This document shows, piece after piece, positions 1-8,061 of a stretch of 20,102 bases of DNA. The translations under genes were made by a program, and so were the position numbers. Numbering within the stretch: position 1 is the first letter of the stretch; each line of letters begins with the position of its first letter. Below the pieces are notes generated by a model. The model saw only the letters and a program-made list of their open reading frames with translations. It made no database searches and had not been told where the DNA came from. The stretch is taken from NCBI GenBank assembly GCA_947039275.1, contig CAMQYL010000041.1:1-20102 (forward strand). The letters run 5' to 3'. Source of the stretch: Amulumruptor sp947039275 (GTDB lineage: Bacteria; Bacteroidota; Bacteroidia; Bacteroidales; Muribaculaceae).

Positions 1-120
1 ACGGTTGTTAACACAATCCTCTCCTGAATTTATTTGCAAAGGTCAGAGTAAACGGCTACGAGAAAGATGCGCCCTTTCGGGTGCTAAAATGGGAAGAACA
101 AGATTAGCTTAAGTTAGTGA

Positions 121-144
121 CATTGTGCCACGGCATGTCCCTAC
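121..144 (-). repeat. Dispersed-type repeat, GTAGGGAC followed by a small hairpin (left copy)
   Basis: Read on the minus strand this segment begins GTAGGGAC (137-144) and continues into a hairpin TGCC-GT-GGCA (126-135), then CACAATG. The plus-strand segment at 20029-20050 has the same plan: GTAGGGAC, a stem, a GT turn, the matching stem, then CACA. The stem bases differ between the copies but pairing is kept. In both places the element points away from the end of the preceding gene. I infer a family of intergenic palindromic repeats. Copy number elsewhere cannot be seen from this window. Confidence 0.45.
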
Positions 145-225
145 AAGAGTTATATAGTGTTTAGCATAGTAAATCGAGACAATATCATCTCGTCAGCCAC
201 ATGTCACAAAATATTGATCAGTAGT

Positions 226-240
226 AGGTCGCGACTCTAC
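226..240 (-). repeat. GTAGnGTCGCGACCT repeat (left copy)
   Basis: The minus strand reads GTAGAGTCGCGACCT, which matches the plus-strand sequence at 19977-19991 (GTAGGGTCGCGACCT) at 14 of 15 positions. It contains the perfect palindrome gtcgcgac at 228-235. It precedes the GTAGGGAC-hairpin element in the same reading direction, as in the right-hand region, with 96 bases between the two motif starts here and 52 on the right. Confidence 0.45.
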
Positions 241-321
241 TATGCCTAAGGTACTATATCTAATCCTCAGAATTCACCAGCATCCGTGAAGCTATCACGC
301 CAAATCCACTGGATTGATTAT

Positions 322-1848
322 TTACAGCCCCCTCTTGTCCTGCCACTTCGGCAAGGTGAAGATAAACTCCAGACCACCTGTCGACTGGTTCCTGACTGAA
401 ATGGCACCACCAAGCACCATTATCACGTTACGCACAATCGGCAGTCCGAGACCCGAACCACCCGCTTTGCGCGATCGCCCCGTATCAACCCTGTAGAAAC
501 GCTCGAACAGATGCGGCAGACTTTCCTGAGGCACACCGGTGCCATTGTCCGAAAACGAGAAAGTATAGAATTTCGGACTCTCACTCAGCAATTTCAGTGA
601 CATCGCCGTGCCACGTGAGTGCATCACGGCATTGCGTATGAGATTGGTCAGTAAAGAGGTCAGCACATTGGTATTTCCCTTTACCTTGCATCCTAACGGG
701 ATGTCATATGTAAACTTCATGTTGCCGCCCGAATTTGACTGCTTGTAGTCGCTGTGGAGCTGGAACACCAGATCATGGAAATCCACCTCCGACGAGGGTA
801 TCTTCTCCTGTCCTTCCTCCAGACGGGTCATGGTCGAGACATCGTTGAGCAAACCGCAAAGACGGTTGACATTAGCCTGAGCCCTCTCCAAAAATTTTGT
901 TTTCGTCGGTTCGGGCATATCAGGCTCTGACAAGATCGTGTCAAGATAACCCTTTATGATTCCTATAGGAGTCTTAAGTTCGTGATTGATATTGTTGGTA
1001 AGCTGACTTTTGATACGGGCTTTCTCTTCGACGGCATGGAGCGCGATGTCATGCTCACGGCTTGACTCCGATACGGCTTCAAGACGTGACCGGTATAGAC
1101 TTACTATCTGCCGGGATATGTCACCGAGTTCGTCATGAGGGAAATCATATAGATGCTCTATCTCATTACCCGAGGCGGCACGGCTCGCAAAATCATGAAG
1201 CAACATGATATTCCGCGACAGCATGCGTGTCGCCAGATATACAAGCACCGTGCAGAAAACGCCCAAACACAGGATGAAAATCCAAAGCCCGCTCGCCGAT
1301 GAGATCGCATCCGCTATCGTCACATTATAAGGCATACCAGTGCGCACATACAGCATACCGTCGCTGCTTTTGGTAGCCTTGTAATAAAACAGCTGGTTCT
1401 TCTTGTTATTGGCATCTGCATCTGGATCATACCCTAATTCCTGTTCATCCTCTCTTATCTCCGTAATGGGGTCTTCTCCATTGAATTCCTTGGGTATGGG
1501 ACGTCCTATATAATAAAGGAGATCTCCAGTAGCGTTATATATGCTGACACGTATCTCGTTAAACATAGTGTTTTCGAAATACTGGTCAAGAAAACCCATC
1601 ATACGCTCCAGATCCGCTTCACGCTCGTAACTGTCAACGATGTAACGGTTGATGATACGAAGCTGCGAATTGATGTTTTCCGTATGATAATTTACCTCCC
1701 TGTTGTATTGATACACCAATATCCCGGCCATGAGTAGCCATACCATGGCTACGGTCGGGATAAATATGCGCCACATATATGACAGGCGCCTTTTTCCTGA
1801 ACGTAATTTCAGTTTCTTGCCAAGCTTAGTCGGTCTCTTTGAATCCAT
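322..1848 (-). CDS. Membrane sensor histidine kinase (HAMP-like, HisKA, HATPase)
   Basis: This 508-residue protein is the sensor half of a two-component system in the inner membrane. It should autophosphorylate on His and pass phosphate to the response regulator encoded just upstream. A basic N-terminus (1-25) precedes membrane helix 1 (about 26-46). An extracytoplasmic domain of about 140 residues follows, with no fold I can name, then helix 2 (about 187-207) and a HAMP-like linker (about 210-260). The kinase core is complete: H-box NINHELKTP with His289, N-box around Asn402/Asn406, G1 box DNGTGVP at 434-440, F-box FERFYR near 448-453 and G2 box GGSGLGLP at 463-470. The start overlaps the end of the response-regulator gene by 23 bases in a different frame, suggesting translational coupling. 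The kinase call is firm. The signal sensed is unknown; PhoR-like and RprX-like names are both possible and neither is secure. Confidence 0.95.
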   Translation of the reverse strand: MDSKRPTKLGKKLKLRSGKRRLSYMWRIFIPTVAMVWLLMAGILVYQYNREVNYHTENINSQLRIINRYIVDSYEREADLERMMGFLDQYFENTMFNEIRVSIYNATGDLLYYIGRPIPKEFNGEDPITEIREDEQELGYDPDADANNKKNQLFYYKATKSSDGMLYVRTGMPYNVTIADAISSASGLWIFILCLGVFCTVLVYLATRMLSRNIMLLHDFASRAASGNEIEHLYDFPHDELGDISRQIVSLYRSRLEAVSESSREHDIALHAVEEKARIKSQLTNNINHELKTPIGIIKGYLDTILSEPDMPEPTKTKFLERAQANVNRLCGLLNDVSTMTRLEEGQEKIPSSEVDFHDLVFQLHSDYKQSNSGGNMKFTYDIPLGCKVKGNTNVLTSLLTNLIRNAVMHSRGTAMSLKLLSESPKFYTFSFSDNGTGVPQESLPHLFERFYRVDTGRSRKAGGSGLGLPIVRNVIMVLGGAISVRNQSTGGLEFIFTLPKWQDKRGL

Positions 1849-2539
1849 AACCGAAGCCCATACGTGTGACGATGCTATTACCGTAGCGGCCTAACTTCTT
1901 ACGGAGTCGTGCGATGTTGGTATCGATGGCTCTGGTAGTGACAATCACATCGTCAGGCCATATCTTCTTGATGATTTCATCGCGCGAATATATGCGGTTA
2001 CGATGCTGGAGGAAGAACGTGATCAGTTCAAGTTCGGTTTTGGTCAGATTGAGATCTTCACCGTCAAGGGTACATATCTTATCATCAAGATCCACAGTGA
2101 TGCCTTCAAACGAAACAGTCTTTGCCGGTTGCTGTACCTCCCTTGACTTCTCCTTGGCGATATTCATAGCCATCGACCGACGCAATACGGCACGCACTCG
2201 CGCTATGACCTCGGAAATCACAAACGGCTTGGTGATATAGTCATCACCACCGATATTAAGCCCCATCACTGTATCATCCTCCCCGTTAAGAGCCGAGCAG
2301 AATATCAACGGCAGATTGGCAGTCTCGGGATTCTTCCTCACCGCTTTGGCAAAGTCATATCCGCTCAGACGTTCCATCATTATATCCACGAGGCATAGCG
2401 AATACTGGCGCAGATCAAGCTCTAAAGCCTCTTCTGCGCTGTATGCGCAATCCACTTCGTAGCCCTCTTTCTCGAGGTTGTATTTCAATATCTCACAGAT
2501 GGGTTCTTCGTCATCGATGAGCAGTATTTTCACATTCAT
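1826..2539 (-). CDS. OmpR/PhoB-type response regulator
   Basis: This 237-residue protein is a DNA-binding transcription regulator and the likely partner of the overlapping histidine kinase gene. The receiver domain (about 1-120) has the acidic pair Asp9/Asp10, the phospho-acceptor Asp52 (in CLVDIMM), Ser82 at the usual Thr/Ser switch position and Lys104 in TKPF. The C-terminal half (about 140-235) is a winged helix of the OmpR/PhoB class, with the typical LTKTELELI segment and a recognition region around TTRAIDTNIARLRKKLG. The length is normal for the family. The ATG start lies 40 bases after the stop of the Lrp-type gene. No convincing TAnnTTTG promoter lies in that gap, so co-transcription with the regulator upstream is the simplest reading. 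Confidence 0.95.
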   Translation of the reverse strand: MNVKILLIDDEEPICEILKYNLEKEGYEVDCAYSAEEALELDLRQYSLCLVDIMMERLSGYDFAKAVRKNPETANLPLIFCSALNGEDDTVMGLNIGGDDYITKPFVISEVIARVRAVLRRSMAMNIAKEKSREVQQPAKTVSFEGITVDLDDKICTLDGEDLNLTKTELELITFFLQHRNRIYSRDEIIKKIWPDDVIVTTRAIDTNIARLRKKLGRYGNSIVTRMGFGYGFKETD

Positions 2540-2579
2540 CTTATGTCAAGATATATTTTGGATGATTATCCGCAACGAA

Positions 2580-3053
2580 TCACTTCACAGGCGTGGGATC
2601 CAGAGGCACCTGGCGTCTGAACACCTCCTTGAACGAGATGATGGTCTCGGTGCGCGCCAGACCTAACGGCTGGAAATAGTGGTGGATCAGATAGAGCAAA
2701 TGGTCATTGTTGTAAGCATAAAGCTTGATGAACAGGTCATACTTTCCTGTGGTGAAGTGGCACTCCACGACCTCGGGAATCTTTTTGAGCTCCTCAACCA
2801 CCTCGTCAAATTTGCTGGGATCCTTAAGATACAGACCCACATAAGCACATGTCTCATATCCGAGCGATGAAGGATTAAGCACTGATTCAAAGCCTCTGAT
2901 GACGCCAGCCGAAATCAGTTTCTGTATGCGCTGATGCACTGCAGCACCGCTGACATTGCTCTCGCGGGCGATTTCAAGAAACGGTTTGCGTGCATTGTCC
3001 GAAAGTGTCCGGAGTATGTTGCTGTCCAGAGTATCAAAGTTGGTTTTAGACAT
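2580..3053 (-). CDS. Lrp/AsnC family transcriptional regulator
   Basis: This 157-residue protein has an N-terminal AsnC-type helix-turn-helix (about 5-55, with LDSNILRTLSDNARKPFLEIA and the recognition helix around SGAAVHQRIQKL). A RAM/ligand-binding domain follows (about 65-145, with the KYDLFIKLYA segment). Members form dimers to octamers and usually respond to amino acids or related metabolites. I chose the ATG at 3051-3053 (MSKTNFDTLD). The reading frame stays open upstream to 3212, but that extension has atypical AT-rich composition and runs across a near-perfect promoter at 3113-3144. The gene is followed at 40 bases by the response regulator and kinase, and is divergent from tamB. It may regulate itself or those neighbours, but no binding site can be proved here. 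Confidence 0.93.
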   Translation of the reverse strand: MSKTNFDTLDSNILRTLSDNARKPFLEIARESNVSGAAVHQRIQKLISAGVIRGFESVLNPSSLGYETCAYVGLYLKDPSKFDEVVEELKKIPEVVECHFTTGKYDLFIKLYAYNNDHLLYLIHHYFQPLGLARTETIISFKEVFRRQVPLDPTPVK

Positions 3054-3112
3054 GGCTGTGTTATTTTGCTGGTTAAGTATGATATATAATGCGATAATGT
3101 TGTTAAGCATCA

Positions 3113-3144
3113 CAAATATAGTTATAAGTTTAAAATCACGCAAA
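3113..3144 (-). promoter_or_regulatory. Bacteroidetes-type promoter for the Lrp regulator operon
   Basis: On the minus strand, TTTG (3141-3144) is followed after exactly 20 bases by TATATTTG (3113-3120). This matches the known Bacteroidetes primary sigma consensus TTTG-N19-21-TAnnTTTG without mismatch. Transcription should begin a few bases further on, near 3105, giving a leader of about 50 bases before the ATG at 3053. Confidence 0.8.
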
Positions 3145-3173
3145 AAAAGAAAAAAGATTTCAAACAAAACATC

Positions 3174-3181
3174 TAATTTTG
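3174..3181 (+). promoter_or_regulatory. Possible -7 element for tamB
   Basis: The plus strand reads TAATTTTG, an exact TAnnTTTG match, about 100 bases before the tamB start. No TTTG is found at the expected -33 distance (the sequence there is A-rich), so this is only a candidate. If it is used, the tamB and lrp promoters sit back to back within about 70 bases and could be co-regulated. Confidence 0.35.
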
Positions 3182-3280
3182 GGGTTAAAAATATAACTAA
3201 AATGACCGACATCTATCAACTGATGCCGATTATTTAAGATTATAGGTAACAGATATTACAAATTCATCCCATAGTGCAAG

Positions 3281-6200
3281 GTGGCAAAAGTCGCAGCATC
3301 CAAAATAATTAAAATCTCCGCCTGGGTAATCGGTATAATCATAGGGTTACCCCTCATCATAGCCGTAATGCTATATATTCCTCCGGTGCAAAACTGGGCA
3401 GTGGATTTCGCATGCCGTCAGATCGGCAAATCCACCGGCATGACTATTGACATAGGTTATCTAAGACTCAAATTTCCGCTAAATCTATCAGTTGACGATG
3501 TACTCGTCATCGAGAGCAATGGAGACACCATGGCTACTGCCGGCAATGCAGAGATTCGTGTAGCGATGCTGCCGCTGCTCCGGGGCGACATCGCTCTTGA
3601 AGGCTTCTCGGCGAAATCGGTCTTTTATCAGCTCGGCAACTCCGACAGCATCATGTGGCTCAGAGCCAATATCGACAAAGCTGACATAGACAACGGCAAC
3701 ATGAACTTCAGCCGTGGTTCCATAGATGTCGGAAATGCGCTCGTAGATGGTGGCCGTGTCACACTCATAATGAAGGACTCAACGGATGTCACGCCTAAAG
3801 ACACGGCAGCCATGCAACCACTGACCATACGTGCCACACAGATCCGTCTCGCCAACATAGACTATCGGATGTGCATGCCGCCGACTATTGACACCCTCTC
3901 TGCCCATATCGGAGATGCGACATTGAAATCAGGACTGGTGGATATAGCCAACCGCCGCATCAAAGCCGCAATGCTGTCAGTCAGCGGTGTCAACGCCATG
4001 TATCTTACAGCTCCTGCATCATCTAATGACACCATCAGTAGTACACCAACTGATTCAATCCCACTATCAGATGATGAAATGTGGACAATAACCGCTGATT
4101 CCGTGCGCCTTCAAGCCGATAATGCACTTTATGCGATCACTGGCTCACATCCCATGCCAGGCCTTGACTTCAATTATCTCCAGGCAAAGGATATTGAAAT
4201 CGCTGTAGCGGACTTCTATAATAAAGGGACTTCTATACGTGTACCATTGACAACCCTACGCGCCACTGAACGATGCGGGCTTGAACTACGAGCCTCTGGC
4301 ACATTCGCCATGGACGGTAAGACCATGGAGGCGTCAGATTTCCACGTAGCCACCCAACGCTCCGACATCAGACTTGATGCCCGTATGGGCATAGGAGACA
4401 TGACTTCAGATCCCGATCTGCCACTGGGCATCAAACTTAAAGGTATATTATCGGCTAATGATGCCTCAATGGCATTCCCGATATACGCACCGATGATAAA
4501 GGCTCTGCCCCAGCCACGTGACATAAATATAAGAGTGGATGCTGACGGATCGCCGGCTCGCCTGAAAGTCAAAGAGGTGAAAATCCAATTGCCTCGTGTG
4601 CTCAACCTTGCAGGCAACGGCGCAGTCAAAAACATCACCGACTTTAACCGTATGGGCGGCAGAATCAATTTCGAGGGGGCTGTCACAGATCCTAAAGCCG
4701 TGAAGGCAACACTCGCCGCTCTTAAGATGGACTCCACTATAACCATCCCTGCGCTTAAGCTCAAAGGCTCAGCCGACTACAATCCAGGCAATATCTCAGG
4801 CAATCTCAATCTGACCACGGGTTCAGGAAAATTACTTGCTGACGGACGCTGGGTGGCTCGGAAGGAAGCATACAAAGCAGACATAGATCTCACCTCATTT
4901 CCTGTGGATGCATTCATGCCCTCCTTGGGCATAGGGGACATATCCGCCACCGTACATCTGGATGGTGCTGGCTACAACCCCATGTCACCAAAAACTTCGC
5001 TCGCTGCCGATATCATGGTTGATAAAGTCATATATAACGGCAAGCCGTACACCAATGCCCATCTGAAGGCTGATGCCAAGAATGGAGATATGAACGCATT
5101 CCTGCAGTCAGCCAATCCCGACGCGAATATTGACCTGAGTGCACATGCCCGCATAGATTCGGGCATCATCAAGGGTTCGCTCAACGGAGAGATACGTGAC
5201 CTTGACCTGCATGCTCTCGGTCTGATTTCAACGCCATGCCGCGGCCACATAGATATCGCAGGCAAGGGTCAGTACAATCCACGCGCCGAAAGCATCATAG
5301 CGGATGTCAACATCTCCGATTTTGACTGGCTGATGGATACGACACGCTACTATACGCCATCATTGACACTGCATGCATCAGCTGACAAACAGCTGACCAC
5401 CCTCGATGTGGTGACCGAGGACCTCGTGCTCCGCAGTGCTATAAAGGAGCGGTGGGACAGCATCATGCCGGCAATCGACCGCATCACCAAAGTCATAGAC
5501 AGCCAGATCAAAGCCAAACGCTCCGACGTATTGCAGCTACAGCGCGCCATACCGCCATTAGACATAGACCTGTCTATGGGATCTGACAACATAGCCGGAA
5601 GAGTCCTCGCCCAGAGCGGCATCACATTGGGCAATATGAACATGACCATGCGCAATGATTCGCTACTGCACCTCAACGGTGCGGTCAGCCGCCTCGCCAT
5701 GGGCACTAATGTCATCGACTCCATAGCCCTGCATGTCAACCAGCACAACAAATATCTCGTCTACAACGCAAAGATGAACAACGGACCAGGTCCGTTGGCA
5801 GAATGGGCAGATGTGACAGTCAACGGTTTCCTCGCCGACGACAAACTCGCACTGTTTGCCGACCAACACAATCTCCAGGGCAAGCAGGGCTATCGTCTCG
5901 GTGTCGTATCTACTATGGCAGACTCGGTTCTCACGTTGAAATTCGTCCCCAAAGCCCCTGTAATCGCTTATAAGAACTGGACGCTCAACACCGACAACTT
6001 CCTCTCATATAATTTCTATACCAAGCAGATAGAGGCAGACCTCCTGTTGCAAAATCTGCCAAGCTCCCTTCATATCTTCACACGACCTGTACCCAATCCC
6101 GAAGAAGGTTCGTCCCCGAAAGAGCTCGTTCTCTCCGCCAAGGAAATAAAGATAGAGGACTGGATAGGAATCTCACCGTTTGCTCCGCCGATGTCGGGCA

Positions 6201-8050
6201 CAGCCTCTGCCAATCTTAAGATACATCGTGTCAACAATGAACTTGTAGGTACTCTCGTCGTAGGACTTGACGACTTCATGTATGACCGCCAGAGGGTGGG
6301 CAAGTTCGGACTGGCTCTAAAGGTCGCCAACAATCCCAAGAGCAAATCGCTCTGGGCTGACGGCATAGTCTGGGTCAACGACAAAAAGACCATCACTCTC
6401 AACGGTGCCCTCAATGACAGCACACGCACAAGCCCATTCATGCTTGACATGTCTATGATACAATTTCCTCTCAGCGTGGCAAATCCGTTCCTCCCCGCCG
6501 GCACTGCAAAACTTGAGGGCAATCTCAACGGCACGATGAAACTGACAGGATCTCCAGCCAAACCCGTCATGGACGGATATCTGCAATTTGACAGTGCCGC
6601 AGTCAAAGTCAACATGATAGGCTCAACATACCGCTTCTCCGAGGTAAAAATCCCGGTAGACAGCAACATCGTACGATTCAATAATTTCGCCATAAATACT
6701 CTCAACGACAATCCGCTGACCATCAACGGCTCAGCCGACATCAATGACCTTGCCGACGTGCGCATGAATCTTCATCTTGAAGGCAATGACATGCTCATGG
6801 TCAACAGCAACCGTCCCAGAGGTGCCGATATCTACGGCAAAGGTTACATTGGCATAAATGCCGATGTCAAGGGCTCGATGTCTAATCTCTACTGCAATGC
6901 CGATGTCGCTCTGCTGTCAGGGTCGGATGTGACTTACGTGATGACCTCCTCTCAGTCGGCACTGACCACACAAAGCACAAGCGACATGGTTTCGTTCGTC
7001 AACTTCTCCGACACCACCCAAGTAGCTGACGATTCGAAACAGGCTCCTACGAGCAGCATGACATTGGCTGCAACACTCCGAGTGATGCCTAACACCACTA
7101 TTAATGTCGACATCTCGACCGACGGCAAAAACCATGCCTCCATCAGCGGTCAGGGAGAGTTGACCTACACCATGTCACCTCAGAATTCCGGACGACTAAT
7201 CGGCCGCTACACCATCAATGAAGGTGAAGTCCAGTACACGCCACCTCTGATGTCTGAAAAGGATTTCAAATTCAAAGACGGAAGTTTCGTCAACTTTACA
7301 GGCGACATGATGAATCCCGGCTTCAACATATCGGCTACCGACCGCATGAAAGCCAATGTCACTCCCGATGGCGGCAACTCGCGCCTTGTATACTTCGATG
7401 TGACAATCAATGTGACTGGCACGCTTGAAAACATGAAGGTGGTATTTGATCTCGCATGTGACGATGACATCACCATACAAAATGAACTTTCGTCCATGTC
7501 GCCCGAGCAGCGGGCCAACCAGGCGATGAACCTGCTCCTGTATGGTGTCTACACCGGACCGGGCACAAAGGCAAATGCCGGGCTCAGCGGCAACCCGCTC
7601 TATTCGTTCCTGGCATCGCAGCTCAACACCCTTGCCTCGAATGTCAAGTTTGTCGACATCAGCTTCGGTATCGACCAATATAACTCCACCGTGCAGGGCA
7701 ACACCTCTACTGCCACCAACTATAGCTACCAGATATCCAAAAATCTGCTCAATAACCGCATACGCATCGTTGTAGGCGGCAGCTATACCACCGACCCGCA
7801 GGCTGATGAAAACTTTGCCGAAAACCTCGTCAACAACATATCGTTTGAATATCTCCTCAACCGATCCGGATCGATGTACATCAAGCTTTTCCGCCACACA
7901 GGCTACGAAATCATCGAGGGCGAGATAATCTCCACCGGTGTAGGCTTCGTCTACAAGCGTAATCTCAACTCGCTCCGTGACATGTTCAAGTTCCGCAAAC
8001 CCAAGGAACAAAATCTTCCTCTCCCTGCGACATCCGACAGCACTAATTAA
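3281..8050 (+). CDS. tamB: TamB-like translocation and assembly module protein (DUF490)
   Basis: This 1589-residue protein is anchored in the inner membrane by one N-terminal helix (about 10-32). The rest should lie in the periplasm as a long beta-rich bridge. TamB-family proteins are AsmA-like and are linked to outer-membrane protein assembly and, more broadly, to phospholipid transfer between membranes. An AsmA-like beginning (MTIDIGYLRLKFPLNLSVDDV, near 54-74) and a C-terminal TamB domain, about the last 400 residues, can be recognised. The C-terminal domain includes SGRLIGRYTINEGEVQYTPPL and NPGFNISATDRMKANV. The start appears to be GTG at 3281: an in-frame TAG lies three codons upstream, and the first in-frame ATG falls inside the membrane helix. 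The tamL gene follows after 11 bases, so the pair is surely one operon. Confidence 0.92.
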   Translation: MAKVAASKIIKISAWVIGIIIGLPLIIAVMLYIPPVQNWAVDFACRQIGKSTGMTIDIGYLRLKFPLNLSVDDVLVIESNGDTMATAGNAEIRVAMLPLLRGDIALEGFSAKSVFYQLGNSDSIMWLRANIDKADIDNGNMNFSRGSIDVGNALVDGGRVTLIMKDSTDVTPKDTAAMQPLTIRATQIRLANIDYRMCMPPTIDTLSAHIGDATLKSGLVDIANRRIKAAMLSVSGVNAMYLTAPASSNDTISSTPTDSIPLSDDEMWTITADSVRLQADNALYAITGSHPMPGLDFNYLQAKDIEIAVADFYNKGTSIRVPLTTLRATERCGLELRASGTFAMDGKTMEASDFHVATQRSDIRLDARMGIGDMTSDPDLPLGIKLKGILSANDASMAFPIYAPMIKALPQPRDINIRVDADGSPARLKVKEVKIQLPRVLNLAGNGAVKNITDFNRMGGRINFEGAVTDPKAVKATLAALKMDSTITIPALKLKGSADYNPGNISGNLNLTTGSGKLLADGRWVARKEAYKADIDLTSFPVDAFMPSLGIGDISATVHLDGAGYNPMSPKTSLAADIMVDKVIYNGKPYTNAHLKADAKNGDMNAFLQSANPDANIDLSAHARIDSGIIKGSLNGEIRDLDLHALGLISTPCRGHIDIAGKGQYNPRAESIIADVNISDFDWLMDTTRYYTPSLTLHASADKQLTTLDVVTEDLVLRSAIKERWDSIMPAIDRITKVIDSQIKAKRSDVLQLQRAIPPLDIDLSMGSDNIAGRVLAQSGITLGNMNMTMRNDSLLHLNGAVSRLAMGTNVIDSIALHVNQHNKYLVYNAKMNNGPGPLAEWADVTVNGFLADDKLALFADQHNLQGKQGYRLGVVSTMADSVLTLKFVPKAPVIAYKNWTLNTDNFLSYNFYTKQIEADLLLQNLPSSLHIFTRPVPNPEEGSSPKELVLSAKEIKIEDWIGISPFAPPMSGTASANLKIHRVNNELVGTLVVGLDDFMYDRQRVGKFGLALKVANNPKSKSLWADGIVWVNDKKTITLNGALNDSTRTSPFMLDMSMIQFPLSVANPFLPAGTAKLEGNLNGTMKLTGSPAKPVMDGYLQFDSAAVKVNMIGSTYRFSEVKIPVDSNIVRFNNFAINTLNDNPLTINGSADINDLADVRMNLHLEGNDMLMVNSNRPRGADIYGKGYIGINADVKGSMSNLYCNADVALLSGSDVTYVMTSSQSALTTQSTSDMVSFVNFSDTTQVADDSKQAPTSSMTLAATLRVMPNTTINVDISTDGKNHASISGQGELTYTMSPQNSGRLIGRYTINEGEVQYTPPLMSEKDFKFKDGSFVNFTGDMMNPGFNISATDRMKANVTPDGGNSRLVYFDVTINVTGTLENMKVVFDLACDDDITIQNELSSMSPEQRANQAMNLLLYGVYTGPGTKANAGLSGNPLYSFLASQLNTLASNVKFVDISFGIDQYNSTVQGNTSTATNYSYQISKNLLNNRIRIVVGGSYTTDPQADENFAENLVNNISFEYLLNRSGSMYIKLFRHTGYEIIEGEIISTGVGFVYKRNLNSLRDMFKFRKPKEQNLPLPATSDSTN

Positions 8051-8061
8051 CACACCGACGC

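Larger units (their letters stand above)
1..321. other. Non-coding region downstream of the histidine kinase gene, rich in inverted repeats
   Basis: No plausible gene is visible in this stretch. It lies 3' of the minus-strand histidine kinase gene. It contains several inverted repeats. Arms at 161-171 and 238-249 (gcatagta / tactatgc plus a bulged tta/taa extension) enclose a smaller hairpin with cgaga at 175-179 and tctcg at 188-192. There is a perfect palindrome gtcgcgac at 228-235 and a short hairpin with cgtga at 285-289 and tcacg at 295-299. Two segments, 121-144 and 226-240, resemble sequences in the other end of the window and are listed separately. On the minus strand near 39-46 there is GACCTTTG, one mismatch from the Bacteroidetes -7 element. 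It could serve a leftward gene outside the window, but this is weak. Confidence 0.6.

Noticed and set aside
303..315. aatcca-c-tggatt palindrome as terminator of the kinase gene
   Set aside because: The loop would be a single base and there is no U-tract on the minus strand. It is also partly placed too close to the stop codon to judge.
2580..3212. Longer Lrp-type protein starting at 3212
   Set aside because: The extra 53 residues are AT-rich hydrophobic sequence not found in the family, and they would be encoded across the promoter at 3113-3144.
6070..6765. Minus-strand open frame of 231 codons within tamB
   Set aside because: It is antisense to tamB, with Ser/Leu/Arg-rich low-complexity translation and no motif or promoter.
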